Of a stretch of 64,000 nt of DNA, positions 53,316 to 61,431 are shown in pieces (position 1 is the stretch's first letter; each line of letters starts with the position of its first letter). The DNA lies in assembly GCA_905205065.1 (NCBI GenBank), contig CAJLCI010000007.1:20004-84003 (forward strand). The letters are read 5' to 3'. The translations under genes were made by a program, and so were the position numbers. The notes under the pieces are model-generated. The model saw only the letters and a list, made by a program, of their open reading frames with translations. It did not search any database and had not been told where the DNA came from. Source of the DNA: an uncultured Eubacteriales bacterium (GTDB lineage: Bacteria > Bacillota > Clostridia > Oscillospirales > CAG-272).

Positions 53316-54071
53316 ATGCTGAATAAAGAAAAAATTATAAAGCCCATAGCATATATCCGTACCGAATTTCCATCAAAATTCGGTATTCCAAGGCAAAGTT
53401 CTCTTAAAAATGATCTATTCGGAACCATAGTTTTCGAGCCTGAATACTGTCACGAAGAGGCGTTCCGGGAGCTTAAAGGATTTTCACATCTCTGGATTAT
53501 ATGGCACTTTTCGGAAACAGAAAAAGGCGAACCATCGCTTACAGTAAGACCGCCAAGACTCGGCGGAAACAGACGTGTAGGAGTTTTCGCATCACGGTCT
53601 CCTTATCGTCCCAATTCACTTGGACTATCCTGCGTGAAGCTTGAGAAAATATGCAGTGACAGAAAATCGTGCAGCATACCGCATTGTCCGCTTGGAAAGA
53701 ACTTGTGCAAAAAGCAAAGCGGTATTTCACTGCTTGTATCCGGAATAGATATGATGGACAAAACACCTATTTTCGATATAAAGCCGTATATACCGATAAC
53801 CGATTGTCACACGGACGCGTCGGAAGGATATACGGCCATTACCCAAAAACATACGCTTTCAGTAATTCTTCCGAAGAATATAGACACAGTTATCCCTTCG
53901 GAAAAGCTTTCCCGGCTCATATCCGTTCTTGAAGATGATCCGCGCCCCGGTTATAGACATTCAGAGAAAGACTCAGATAAAACATACCATATCGAATTCG
54001 ATATGTATGATATTCCGTTCAAGGTAAAAGAAGACAGCTTAATAGTTCTGGATAACATAAAAATAAATTGA
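53316..54071 (+). CDS. trmO: tRNA (N6-threonylcarbamoyladenosine(37)-N6)-methyltransferase TrmO
   Basis: 251 residues, UPF0066/YaeB fold. Key features: IKPIAYIRTEFPSKFGIPRQ, the conserved FSHLWIIWHFSE, RVGVFASRSPYRPNSLGLSC, ISLLVSGIDMMDKTPIFDIK and PYIPITDCHTDASEGY. Methylates t6A37 of tRNA-Thr to m6t6A. A four-cysteine insertion (CSDRKSCSIPHCPLGKNLC) between the two halves is unusual and may bind metal. No ribosome site is obvious; the leader is short. Confidence 0.9.
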   Translation: MLNKEKIIKPIAYIRTEFPSKFGIPRQSSLKNDLFGTIVFEPEYCHEEAFRELKGFSHLWIIWHFSETEKGEPSLTVRPPRLGGNRRVGVFASRSPYRPNSLGLSCVKLEKICSDRKSCSIPHCPLGKNLCKKQSGISLLVSGIDMMDKTPIFDIKPYIPITDCHTDASEGYTAITQKHTLSVILPKNIDTVIPSEKLSRLISVLEDDPRPGYRHSEKDSDKTYHIEFDMYDIPFKVKEDSLIVLDNIKIN

Positions 54072-54104
54072 AATTTCGCAAATCATATTACATATAATAT
54101 TTTA

Positions 54105-55508
54105 CTACATATGCAATTGCTTTTCTCTGTCATTACCGCCGATATATCTCTTTGCCTGAGTAGAAAAAAGCTCATAATAATGTCCGTGAAGATTCATTAG
54201 TTCATTATGACTTCCCTGTTCGATTATACTTCCGTTGCAAAGGACTACAATTTTATTTGCGGCGGTTGCGCTTGAAAGTCTGTGGGACACAAAAATCGTA
54301 GTTTTATCTCTGCGAAGCGAATCAAACTGATTATATATTTCCTGCTCGGCAATTGCATCAAGCGAAGCTGTAGGCTCATCAAGAATCACTATGTCGGAAT
54401 CGGCATAAAACGCACGCGCTATCGAAAGCTTCTGCCATTGTCCTACAGACAGTTCAATACCGTTATTTTCAAAATAACGCATAAGAGGTGTATCATACTT
54501 TTCCGGCAGCTTTTCGATAAAGACATCCGCTCCGCTTTGCTGAGCCGCGCGACGTATCATTTCCGGGTTCATATCGGCTCTTATATTTCCGAATGCAATA
54601 TTTTCAGCCGCATTAACCGCATACTTTCCAAAATCCTGAAAAATAATGCCGTATATACTATACAATTCTTCGGTGTCATATTCCCGGATATCATGTCCGT
54701 CAAGCAATATAACTCCTTCTGTCGGATCGTACAATCGGGTAATCAGCTTTATAAGCGTAGTTTTTCCCGCTCCGTTAAGGCCGACAAGAACAACGGTATC
54801 ACCAGGTTCTATAATAAGATTTACATTTTTAATAACATCCCTTTTTGTATTCGGATACCTAAATGAAACGTTTACAAGCTCAAGTTTATGACCGGTATGA
54901 TGAATCGGATGCCTCGGCTTGTCAATAGACGGAATAACAGTCGGTTTCTCATTCATAAAAGAAATCATATTATCTATAAACAGCGTTCCTTCGTAAATCG
55001 ATGCTGTTGTAGTAATAAGAGTTGCAATTCCTGTCGATATTGAATTAAGAGCGCCAGTGTATAGTGAATAGTCACCTACTTTATAGGTACCGTTGCATAC
55101 TCCATGGGCAATAAAAAGAAATAAACCGCAATTCACAGCTGACGAAAGCAGCGTCATAACTATATGAAGCATACCTTCATTTACGAACAGCTTTTTCAGT
55201 CCGGAAAAATAATTTTTAAATACTTTTTTATAACGTCCTATAAAGAAATCTGAAAGACCGAAAATACGAAGTTCCTTAGCCATATCCTTATCTGTAACCA
55301 GGGATGAATAATAGCTCATCTGACGGCGGTCTTTTGAGCGATGCCGCATATATAGAAAATTTTTACGTCTGTATGTAAAGTTTATTACCGCAGACGGAAT
55401 ACTTATAAGCGTTATAATTAAAGGAGCAAACGGACTTATCGCCCAAAGAATTACTATGAATGAAATCATACTAATCGCGGTACTGACAATAGTAAAATTT
55501 GAATTTAA
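54105..55508 (-). pseudogene. ABC exporter (permease + ATPase), 5' end cut off by the mobile element
   Basis: The remaining 454 residues (from the first ATG at 55469) hold the second half of the membrane domain and a full ATPase: Walker A VLVGLNGAGKTTLIKLITRL, Q-loop GIIFQDFGKYA, signature ELSVGQWQKLSIARAF, Walker B DIVILDEPTASLDAIAEQEI and FVSHRLSS. Such exporters have about 590-620 residues, so roughly the first 150 (first membrane helices) are missing. The open frame continues upstream of 55469 only to a stop at 55509-55511, at the start of element DNA that leads to the integrase. Therefore I read this as disrupted by insertion, although translation from 55469 may still give a fragment. 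Confidence 0.85.
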
Positions 55509-55577
55509 CTATCTAATCCTCAAAAACCATTGATTTTTCAAGGCTTCACGCCTGTTTTTCATTCAAACCTTATCTGT

Positions 55578-55617
55578 TTGCCCTTGTTTTTGCCCTTACG
55601 AGCCGAAACAAGGGCAA
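55578..55617. repeat. 12-bp inverted repeat near the element's left end
   Basis: TTGCCCTTGTTT (55578-55589) and AAACAAGGGCAA (55606-55617), followed on plus by CTTTTTATT, just outside the integrase stop. It may be a terminator shielding the element or an integrase arm site. Confidence 0.6.
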
Positions 55618-55621
55618 CTTT

Positions 55622-56920
55622 TTATTCCCCGCCGACCACCTTATCCAGCAGCCTTGCGGAAGTACGCTTTGCTTCCCTTGTAGAGTGAGCGTAGATGTTC
55701 ATTGTGGTACTGACATCGGAGTGTCCGAGAAGTTCCTGCACATCTTTCGGCTTTGCGCCGCCGGAAAGCAGATTGCTTGTGTAGGTGTGGCGGAGCGTGT
55801 GGAAATGGAAATCCTCAAGCCCTTTCACTTTCTTCTTTGCTGCTCTGCACATAATCCCTACCGTACTCGGCGCTTCATACGCCCCGTCTGCCCTCAGGCA
55901 GACAAAGGAGATTTCCTTGTAGTCCTCCGGGACTTCCTCTGTCCTTTGCAGGTTGTAAACCTCATAATAGGTGCGCCCTTTTTCCTTTACTTCTTTGTAG
56001 TAGTTCAGGTGATAAAGCTCCCCGTAGCGGAAACGGTTTTTGCGTTGTTCTGTTCTCGCCGCCCGCAGGATTGCCGCCAGCGTGTCGCAGAAATCAACGG
56101 TGCGGACTTTGCTCCGCTTTGTCGTTCCCACTTCGGTTGTGTGCCTTGTTCCGTTATAGCGCATACTGCGGCGTACCGTGAGATATTGTTCCTCAAGGTT
56201 AATATCCTGCCAAGTCAAGCCGCATACTTCCCCGATACGAAGCCCCGTGTAGTACGCTATCTGCACAGGCAGCAAAGCGGGATTATCTTTTGCCTTGAGA
56301 AATTCCTCCAGCTTTTGGAACTGTTCATGGGTGATAGTAGGAATACTGGCGGTATCTTCCTTGCTGTCCGAGAAAATATCCGTTTCCTGCTTCCTGCCCC
56401 TTAGCTTCACATACTGCATAGGGTTAAAAGTAATCAGTTTTTTCGGGAATACCGCAAAGCGGAAGGAATTTTGCAACACCGCCGAGAACAGGAGCATATA
56501 TCCTTTGCTCATGGGCTTTGAAGTTGTCCCGTCCGGGTTTGTCCCACCGTAGCTCAGAAAATCAATGAACGCCTGCAAATGGTCGGCGGTCACGGTTTTC
56601 AGCTTGCGTTTGCCAATGGGATATTGCTTGATACGGTTGACCGTTCCCTGATAGGACATGACCGTCCCGTTGCTTAAGTTGCCGGGTTTCAGTTCTTCCT
56701 CTACCCACATATCCAGCATATCGCCTACCGTGATGTTTTCCGCTTTCCCGACAAACTGCTTTTCCTCATAGTCCGCTATCGCTTTGCGGAGCATGGCTTC
56801 TGTTTCCGCCTTGCTCTCTGTGCCTGCAAACTCTTTCTGCACTTTTCTGCCGCTTTCATCTTCAATATAAAAGCGTCCGTACCACTTTTTGCCTTTCTTT
56901 CTTACAGAACCTTTTGCCAT
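55622..56920 (-). CDS. int: Tyrosine recombinase/integrase
   Basis: 432 residues from the ATG at 56920 (AGAAAGGAG 10 nt upstream); a longer frame to 56992 has no site. Arm-binding N-terminus (AKGSVRKKGKKWYGRFYIED), SAM-like core-binding domain (about 70-175) and catalytic domain with YTGLRIGEVCGLTW (Arg I), FHFHTLRHTYTSNLLSGG (HxxR), ELLGHSDVSTTMNIYAH (H and nucleophile Tyr in NIYAH). All catalytic residues appear present. Resembles integrases of Tn916/Tn1549-like and small mobilizable elements of gut Firmicutes. Confidence 0.93.
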   Translation of the reverse strand: MAKGSVRKKGKKWYGRFYIEDESGRKVQKEFAGTESKAETEAMLRKAIADYEEKQFVGKAENITVGDMLDMWVEEELKPGNLSNGTVMSYQGTVNRIKQYPIGKRKLKTVTADHLQAFIDFLSYGGTNPDGTTSKPMSKGYMLLFSAVLQNSFRFAVFPKKLITFNPMQYVKLRGRKQETDIFSDSKEDTASIPTITHEQFQKLEEFLKAKDNPALLPVQIAYYTGLRIGEVCGLTWQDINLEEQYLTVRRSMRYNGTRHTTEVGTTKRSKVRTVDFCDTLAAILRAARTEQRKNRFRYGELYHLNYYKEVKEKGRTYYEVYNLQRTEEVPEDYKEISFVCLRADGAYEAPSTVGIMCRAAKKKVKGLEDFHFHTLRHTYTSNLLSGGAKPKDVQELLGHSDVSTTMNIYAHSTREAKRTSARLLDKVVGGE

Positions 56921-57027
56921 AGATAAAAAACTCCTTTCTATCCGTGGCAATCGGGACTGTGACATATGGTGTGCGTAAAGTAATTGTGTCACTTCCGCCA
57001 GTGAAAGTCAACTGGCGTCTTTACTTG

Positions 57028-57693
57028 TCAAGGTGCCACGGAATTTTCTTTTTCGGAAAGCCTTTCTTCGGCTTCCTCCACTATCCCGAAAAGTGCGCCC
57101 ATCGACATTCTTGTGCGCCCCTCATCGTGGATATGTAAAATCCCGTCTAAAAACCGTTTCATATCCTCAATCGGTACTTCCATCTTCTTGCGGTATACCT
57201 GTTCCATGATTGCCCCGGACTCTATGGCGTACCGCCCAAGAGACTCTTTCAGCCCTTTGTCCTCCGCCACACGGTCAACTTCCTCCATAGCGTCAGCAAA
57301 GTAGTAGGTCATAACCGTATACAGGTCAACCATCTTGCCGAGAAATGTCGTGAGAAGCTGCTGGTGCGGCTCGCCCTTTACTGTATAGGAAACTGTGTCC
57401 AGATATTTCCTGATGTGTTCCTCAATATCCCGCTGGCAAAGAGTATAGGTGTCATATTCCTTATCATCGGAAAGACCTGTCAGCCATTCGGGAGTTGTGA
57501 GCAACGCTTCCGCAAGACCGTTGATAACCATTGTGCGCTTCGGATCAACTCCGTCCGCTTCATACCGCTGAATGGTGGATTTGTTCACGCCTACACGCCT
57601 GCCAAGTTCCGGCATGGTAATGTTTAACTCTGTGCGGCGTTCCTTAATCCTCCTACCGACCTGTTTTGCGGTGAATGTGGTTTCTTTTTTCAA
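57028..57693 (-). CDS. XRE family repressor
   Basis: 221 residues from TTG at 57693, 8 nt after AGGAGG (the GTG at 57702 lies inside the ribosome site). HTH: KQVGRRIKERRTELNITMPE, LGRRVGVNKSTIQRYEADGV, with a following segment about PEWLTGLSDD as in phage-type repressors. The C-terminal half is helical and unknown. It probably controls the divergent xis-mob genes by binding the GTTGCAAAAT repeats in the shared 180-bp intergenic region. About 107 bp separates its stop from the integrase ATG on the same strand. Confidence 0.85.
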   Translation of the reverse strand: MKKETTFTAKQVGRRIKERRTELNITMPELGRRVGVNKSTIQRYEADGVDPKRTMVINGLAEALLTTPEWLTGLSDDKEYDTYTLCQRDIEEHIRKYLDTVSYTVKGEPHQQLLTTFLGKMVDLYTVMTYYFADAMEEVDRVAEDKGLKESLGRYAIESGAIMEQVYRKKMEVPIEDMKRFLDGILHIHDEGRTRMSMGALFGIVEEAEERLSEKENSVAP

Positions 57694-57732
57694 GGTGTTC
57701 ACCTCCTGACTGGTATCAGTATAACACGCCGA

Positions 57733-57853
57733 TACTTATTTTGCAACCTTTATCTCAATGAAAGTTGTAAATAAACTATGAATGGTTGCAAAATAGGTTG
57801 ACAAGAGATGGCAGAATAAGTATAATGATAAAACAGTAGTTGCAAAATGAGTA
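57733..57853. promoter_or_regulatory. Operator array between repressor and xis-like gene
   Basis: Three close copies and one weak copy of one motif: TACTTATTTTGCAACCT (57733-57749, inverted), AGTTGTAAATAAACT (57764-57778, weak), GGTTGCAAAATAGG (57784-57797, touching the -35 box) and AGTTGCAAAATGAGTA (57838-57853). Consensus GTTGCAAAATAAGTA. Confidence 0.75.
57798..57826 (+). promoter_or_regulatory. Consensus promoter of the xis-mob unit
   Basis: TTGACA (57798-57803), 17-bp spacer, TATAAT (57821-57826): both hexamers perfect. Flanked by the presumed repressor sites. Confidence 0.92.
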
Positions 57854-57874
57854 TTCTAAAAGGAGGTTGATAGA

Positions 57875-58090
57875 ATGAGCGCAGTCAAAATGGGACTTAC
57901 CATAGAGGAAGCCGCAGAATGTACGGGTATCGGCAGGAACACCATGCGGAAGCTGGTGGAATGGGGAAAGCTGCCCGTCCTCAAAGTGGGGCGCAAGACC
58001 ATTATCCGCAGGGACACGCTGGAACGGTTTCTGACGGTCAATCAGGGAAGAAATCTTCTGAAGCCCGATGATGTCCGCAGAGTGGAATGA
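57875..58090 (+). CDS. xis: Excisionase-like HTH protein
   Basis: 71 residues with a MerR/excisionase winged HTH: GLTIEEAAECTGIGRNTMRK, LVEWGKLPVLKVGRKTIIRR and DTLERFL. Ribosome site AAAGGAGG 8 nt upstream. Position next to the repressor and integrase suggests a recombination directionality factor that favours excision. Confidence 0.82.
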   Translation: MSAVKMGLTIEEAAECTGIGRNTMRKLVEWGKLPVLKVGRKTIIRRDTLERFLTVNQGRNLLKPDDVRRVE

Positions 58091-58139
58091 CCATCCATTC
58101 TCTTTTCGGAAAGTAACCCTAAGCCCTCGGCGTTTGAGA

Positions 58140-58280
58140 GCGAAATACACCCCTCGCACAAATCTTCGATTTGTACTCCGGGTATTTCGCCCTTGCAGGG
58201 GGCTTCCGTATCAACCGCCTGCGGCGTATGATACGGGGCTGTCACCGCTGCCGCAGCGACAGCCACAACCGTAAACGGTT
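58140..58280. other. Candidate origin of transfer (oriT)
   Basis: Just upstream of the relaxase gene are five inverted repeats: GCGAAATAC (58140-58148)/GTATTTCGC (58182-58190) enclosing ACAAATC (58158-58164)/GATTTGT (58168-58174); CGTATCA (58207-58213)/TGATACG (58229-58235); GCTGTC (58238-58243)/GACAGC (58258-58263); AACCGT (58267-58272)/ACGGTT (58275-58280). No coding frame crosses the region convincingly. The nick site is unknown. Confidence 0.6.
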
Positions 58281-58324
58281 GCAAAAAAAGGACGCACCTT
58301 GACAACAGAAAACGGAGATGATGT

Positions 58325-59761
58325 ATGCCGAGACACAGTTTTATCCAGATGTCAAAGCTGCCCAATGTCAAAGGGCGAATATCATATATTACAAGCCATG
58401 CAAGGCAGGAAAATCTCTATGCCACCTACCGCACCGCTGATAGTCAATTTTGGAGTAACCTTGCAAGAGAAAGCCAGCAGGAGTTTCAGCGCAGCGGCAC
58501 AGAGGGCAAATGTATCGAAGCAAGGGAACTGATTATCGCCTTGCCCGAGGTCTATACGCAATACGAGCCGCAGCAGGTACTCACGGACTTTACAGAGGAG
58601 TTCCGCAGGCGGTACGGTGTGGAGTGCGTGTCCGCCCTCCACCATAACAAGCGCAAGACAAACTATCATATCCATCTGATTTTCAGCGAGAGGCGGCTGC
58701 TCCCCGAACCTGATGTGAAGATTGCTTCCCGCAGCGTGTTCTTTGACGAAACTGGAAAGCGTGTCCGCACCAAAAAGGAAATTACGGGGGAGGACGGGCA
58801 GATACGGAAAGGCTGTACCGTCATCAAAAAAGGCGAGGTATACGAAAGCCATCTGTTTACTACCAAAGATACACGCTTTAAGGGAGAGCCTTTTCTCCGA
58901 GAGATAAAAGAAGTGTATACGGAACTTATCAACCGCCATATCTCTGATCCTGAGCAGCACTTAAAGGTGTTTGATAAAAACAGCGTCTATCTGCCGACCA
59001 AGAAAATCGGCAAGAACAATCCCAAAGCGGACGAAATCAAAGCCGACAATGCCGCAAGACAGGAATGGAACAGGACAGCGGATATGGCGTTATTATCAGG
59101 TATCTCCGAAGCAAAGATTTTAGAAGTCAAGCAGACAGAGATACACGAAAAGGCGAGCCAGTCTATCAAAAGCAAGGGCTGGCTGCCGGGTCTGTTCCGC
59201 AGTATCGTAAACAAGGCTAAGGACTTCCTGCAAAACTTAATCCGTGAACACGATATGCCGCCGAAGCCTGTCCTTGAAATAGATATGGCAGAGTTCCGTA
59301 CCATGCAAAAGCTGATGATAAAGGCGCAGGATAAGGCGAAAGAAATCCGGCATTTGCAGGATACGGTACTTCCGAAGCTGAAACAACAGCTTGCCGATAC
59401 AAAAGGGATTTTCAAGGGTAAGGAGCGCAAGGCGCTCACAGAGCAGATACAGCGGACAGAAAAGGAAATCGCTGAAAAGCTGGATAAACTGCCCGATGTT
59501 CTGAAAGAGGACGGTTATCCCGATGTGCAGGCGTACATGGCAACCTACCGTAAGGCGGAGGCTGTTGTGGAGCAGTTCAATCGTGACCTTGCCGCATGGG
59601 AGCAACAGGTCAGGGAAAAACAGAAACCCGCCAAAAAAGAGCAGGCAAAGCCGCCTGAACGAGAGAGCGTGCTGAAACGCCTGCGTCAGCTTCAGGCGGA
59701 GGGTAAGCAGAGAAACCAGCCGAGACAGAGAAAGAAATCCTTTGACAGAGACAGCCGATAG
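58325..59761 (+). CDS. MobA/MobL family relaxase
   Basis: 478 residues, N-terminal relaxase domain starting PRHSFIQMSKLPNVKGRISY (a conserved opening), with the metal-binding histidines in SALHHNKRKTNYHIHLIFSE (HxxxxxxxHxH-type) and a C-terminal Lys/Gln-rich coiled-coil region (about 320-478) for DNA and coupling-protein contacts. Nicks the element at oriT for transfer by a helper conjugation system; no type IV secretion or coupling gene is visible, so it is mobilizable, not self-transmissible, as far as seen. Ribosome site GGAG 7 nt upstream. Confidence 0.88.
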   Translation: MPRHSFIQMSKLPNVKGRISYITSHARQENLYATYRTADSQFWSNLARESQQEFQRSGTEGKCIEARELIIALPEVYTQYEPQQVLTDFTEEFRRRYGVECVSALHHNKRKTNYHIHLIFSERRLLPEPDVKIASRSVFFDETGKRVRTKKEITGEDGQIRKGCTVIKKGEVYESHLFTTKDTRFKGEPFLREIKEVYTELINRHISDPEQHLKVFDKNSVYLPTKKIGKNNPKADEIKADNAARQEWNRTADMALLSGISEAKILEVKQTEIHEKASQSIKSKGWLPGLFRSIVNKAKDFLQNLIREHDMPPKPVLEIDMAEFRTMQKLMIKAQDKAKEIRHLQDTVLPKLKQQLADTKGIFKGKERKALTEQIQRTEKEIAEKLDKLPDVLKEDGYPDVQAYMATYRKAEAVVEQFNRDLAAWEQQVREKQKPAKKEQAKPPERESVLKRLRQLQAEGKQRNQPRQRKKSFDRDSR

Positions 59762-59771
59762 GCACGAAAAA

Positions 59772-59800
59772 CCGCCGCTATGGTATCACCCATGCGGCGG
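59772..59800 (-). terminator. Terminator of the KTR gene (possibly bidirectional)
   Basis: CCGCCGC (59772-59778) / GCGGCGG (59794-59800). On the minus strand it is followed by TTTTTC. Confidence 0.8.
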
Positions 59801-59814
59801 CATACATAAAAATC

Positions 59815-59982
59815 TTATTTGTGTTCTGCAAGCGTGACTTTCATATCCTGAGCATTGATGCTTGTTTCCTTTTTGCACTTCGGACAGTAGAGAGGGAAGT
59901 TTCTTAATTCTGTATCTTCCCGTATCATTGTGCGAGTTTTATTGCCGCAGATAGGGCAATATATCCATTCTGTGGCTTTCAT
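59815..59982 (-). CDS. Cysteine-rich KTR domain protein
   Basis: 55 residues: MKATEWIYCPICGNKTRTMI, then YCPKCKKETSINAQDMKVTL. Two CPxC pairs should bind one zinc; the KTR in GNKTRTMI defines the family. These tiny proteins are frequent in Tn916-like and mobilizable elements of Firmicutes; function unknown. It is transcribed towards the relaxase gene and ends in a hairpin. Confidence 0.85.
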   Translation of the reverse strand: MKATEWIYCPICGNKTRTMIREDTELRNFPLYCPKCKKETSINAQDMKVTLAEHK

Positions 59983-59983
59983 G

Positions 59984-60259
59984 TTACTTTTCTAATTTCA
60001 AGTCTTTTATTTTTTGAGATATTCTCTCAATGACCTGTATAAAACATTCATCACTTTTGCCCGTCGGATCGGGAAGTCCCCAATTATCATCAAACGCTCT
60101 ACCGATATAGGGACAACCGACATCACACCCCATTGAAATCGCAATATCGGGCGTAGGGATTTTATCAATCGTCTTGCTATACTGGCTTTGCTCCATATCT
60201 ATCCCATAAAGCTGTTTCATAAGCCGCACAGCGTCCTGATTGATTTGTGTGGAGAATAA
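59984..60259 (-). pseudogene. 3' fragment of arsenate reductase (LMW phosphatase type ArsC)
   Basis: About 91 codons remain, reading TQINQDAVRLMKQLYGID, then PDIAISMGCDVGCPYIG, WGLPDPTGKSDECFIQVIE. This is the C-terminal two-thirds of thioredoxin-coupled ArsC, with the two resolving cysteines (GCDVGCP). The catalytic CX5R loop and first 45 or so residues are missing; upstream codons run into a stop and into a terminator at 60271-60308. An ATG at 60229 gives an 81-residue open frame, but it cannot be active. Confidence 0.85.
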
Positions 60260-60270
60260 AAAAATAACCT

Positions 60271-60308
60271 AAAAAGTGCGATAGCCTGTGTAGGTGTCGC
60301 ACTTTTTT
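60271..60308. terminator. Hairpin terminator
   Basis: AAAAAGTGCGA (60271-60281) / TCGCACTTTTT (60297-60307). T-run on both strands. Borders the broken arsC and may mark a recombination junction. Confidence 0.85.
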
Positions 60309-60365
60309 CAGTTGGCTTGGCTTACGAAAACAGCGTTAATTATTCCGCAGTTTCTCTTGCCTTTT

Positions 60366-60434
60366 TCAAGCCTTGAGCCGTAGCTTCCATCTACTATCAA
60401 ACTTCTTTTTCTCATATCCATAATTAAATCCCAT
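60366..60434 (-). pseudogene. Remnant of a small element gene
   Basis: With a perfect AGGAGG (60441-60446), the 22-codon frame starts MGFNYGYEKKKFDSRW and then stops. Its opening resembles small sigma-like proteins in Tn1549-type elements (from memory), which are about 130 residues. The sequence is probably truncated. The rest of the 60309-60540 stretch holds no gene. Confidence 0.4.
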
Positions 60435-60539
60435 TATTAACCTCCTGTAGATTCAATTTGCAAAATTCACCATGCAAACTAAAATCAGGAGGAGATCGAC
60501 AACGAGAATCTCTGGGTTGTTTTCCATCCCCAGAAACAA

Positions 60540-60576
60540 AAATGCCAGCTGATCTTAAGGACCAACTGGCATTTTT
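60540..60576. terminator. Terminator at the end of the bcr operon
   Basis: AAATGCCAG (60540-60548) / CTGGCATTT (60566-60574), T-runs on both strands. On minus it would end transcription after uppP. Confidence 0.85.
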
Positions 60577-60601
60577 ATTCGCGCACAAAGAAAACGCATT
60601 A

Positions 60602-61429
60602 TTAAGATTTTATAAGTACAACAAGTATACCAAGCACAATTCGATACCAACCAAACACCTTAAAATCATGTTTTTTGATAAAGTTCATTAGGAATTTAAT
60701 TACTAAGACAGATACCGCAAATGCCACAGCCATACCGAGAACAAGAGCGAGCAGTTCTGCACTTGTAAATTCAAACCCGAATTTTAACAGCTTAAAAGCA
60801 CTTGCTCCAAGCATAGTAGGTACTGCGAGGAAAAAAGTAAACTCTGCTGCTGCCACTCGTGAAACTCCTATGAGTAAAGCACCTATAATCGTTGCTCCCG
60901 ACCGTGATGTGCCGGGTATAAGTGATAACACTTGAAATGCCCCTATCAAGATTGCTGTTTTATAGCTGATGTCAGAAAGTGCCATAGTAGTAGGAGTACG
61001 CTTTTTATTCCAATTTTCTATGAGAATGAATAACAAACCATAAAAGATTAACATGATTGAAATCACAATGGGGGTTTGGAGGTAAGCATCCAAATAATCA
61101 TCAAATAGAATCCCCATAATAGCTGACGGTACACAAGCTACCGCAACCTTGAACCACAACGAGAAAGTATCCTTTTTAACAATTGACTGTGCTTTGTTCT
61201 TAAATTGAAAGGGAAACATCTTGTTCCAAAACATTACAACCACTGCGAGTATAGCTCCAAGTTGAATAACAACAAAAAACATTTCTTTAAATGCTTCGCT
61301 CATATTAAGTGTGATAAATTCGTCCACAAGAATCATATGTCCTGTGCTGCTGATAGGTAGCCACTCAGTAATACCCTCAACAATTCCAAGAAAAATAACT
61401 TTTAAAATTTCTATAAAATCAAGTACCAT
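60602..61429 (-). CDS. uppP: Undecaprenyl-diphosphate phosphatase (UppP/BacA; bcrD)
   Basis: 275 residues, about eight membrane helices. Signature motifs: LGIVEGITEWLPISSTGHMI and LSLIPGTSRSGATIIGALLI, the two catalytic loops. Dephosphorylates undecaprenyl pyrophosphate, the target of bacitracin, and so raises tolerance. As the third gene after a BcrA/BcrB ABC pair it matches bcrD of the enterococcal bcrABD operon. It begins 2 bp after bcrB; ribosome site AAGGAGG lies in the end of bcrB. Confidence 0.94.
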   Translation of the reverse strand: MVLDFIEILKVIFLGIVEGITEWLPISSTGHMILVDEFITLNMSEAFKEMFFVVIQLGAILAVVVMFWNKMFPFQFKNKAQSIVKKDTFSLWFKVAVACVPSAIMGILFDDYLDAYLQTPIVISIMLIFYGLLFILIENWNKKRTPTTMALSDISYKTAILIGAFQVLSLIPGTSRSGATIIGALLIGVSRVAAAEFTFFLAVPTMLGASAFKLLKFGFEFTSAELLALVLGMAVAFAVSVLVIKFLMNFIKKHDFKVFGWYRIVLGILVVLIKS

Positions 61430-61431
61430 TA

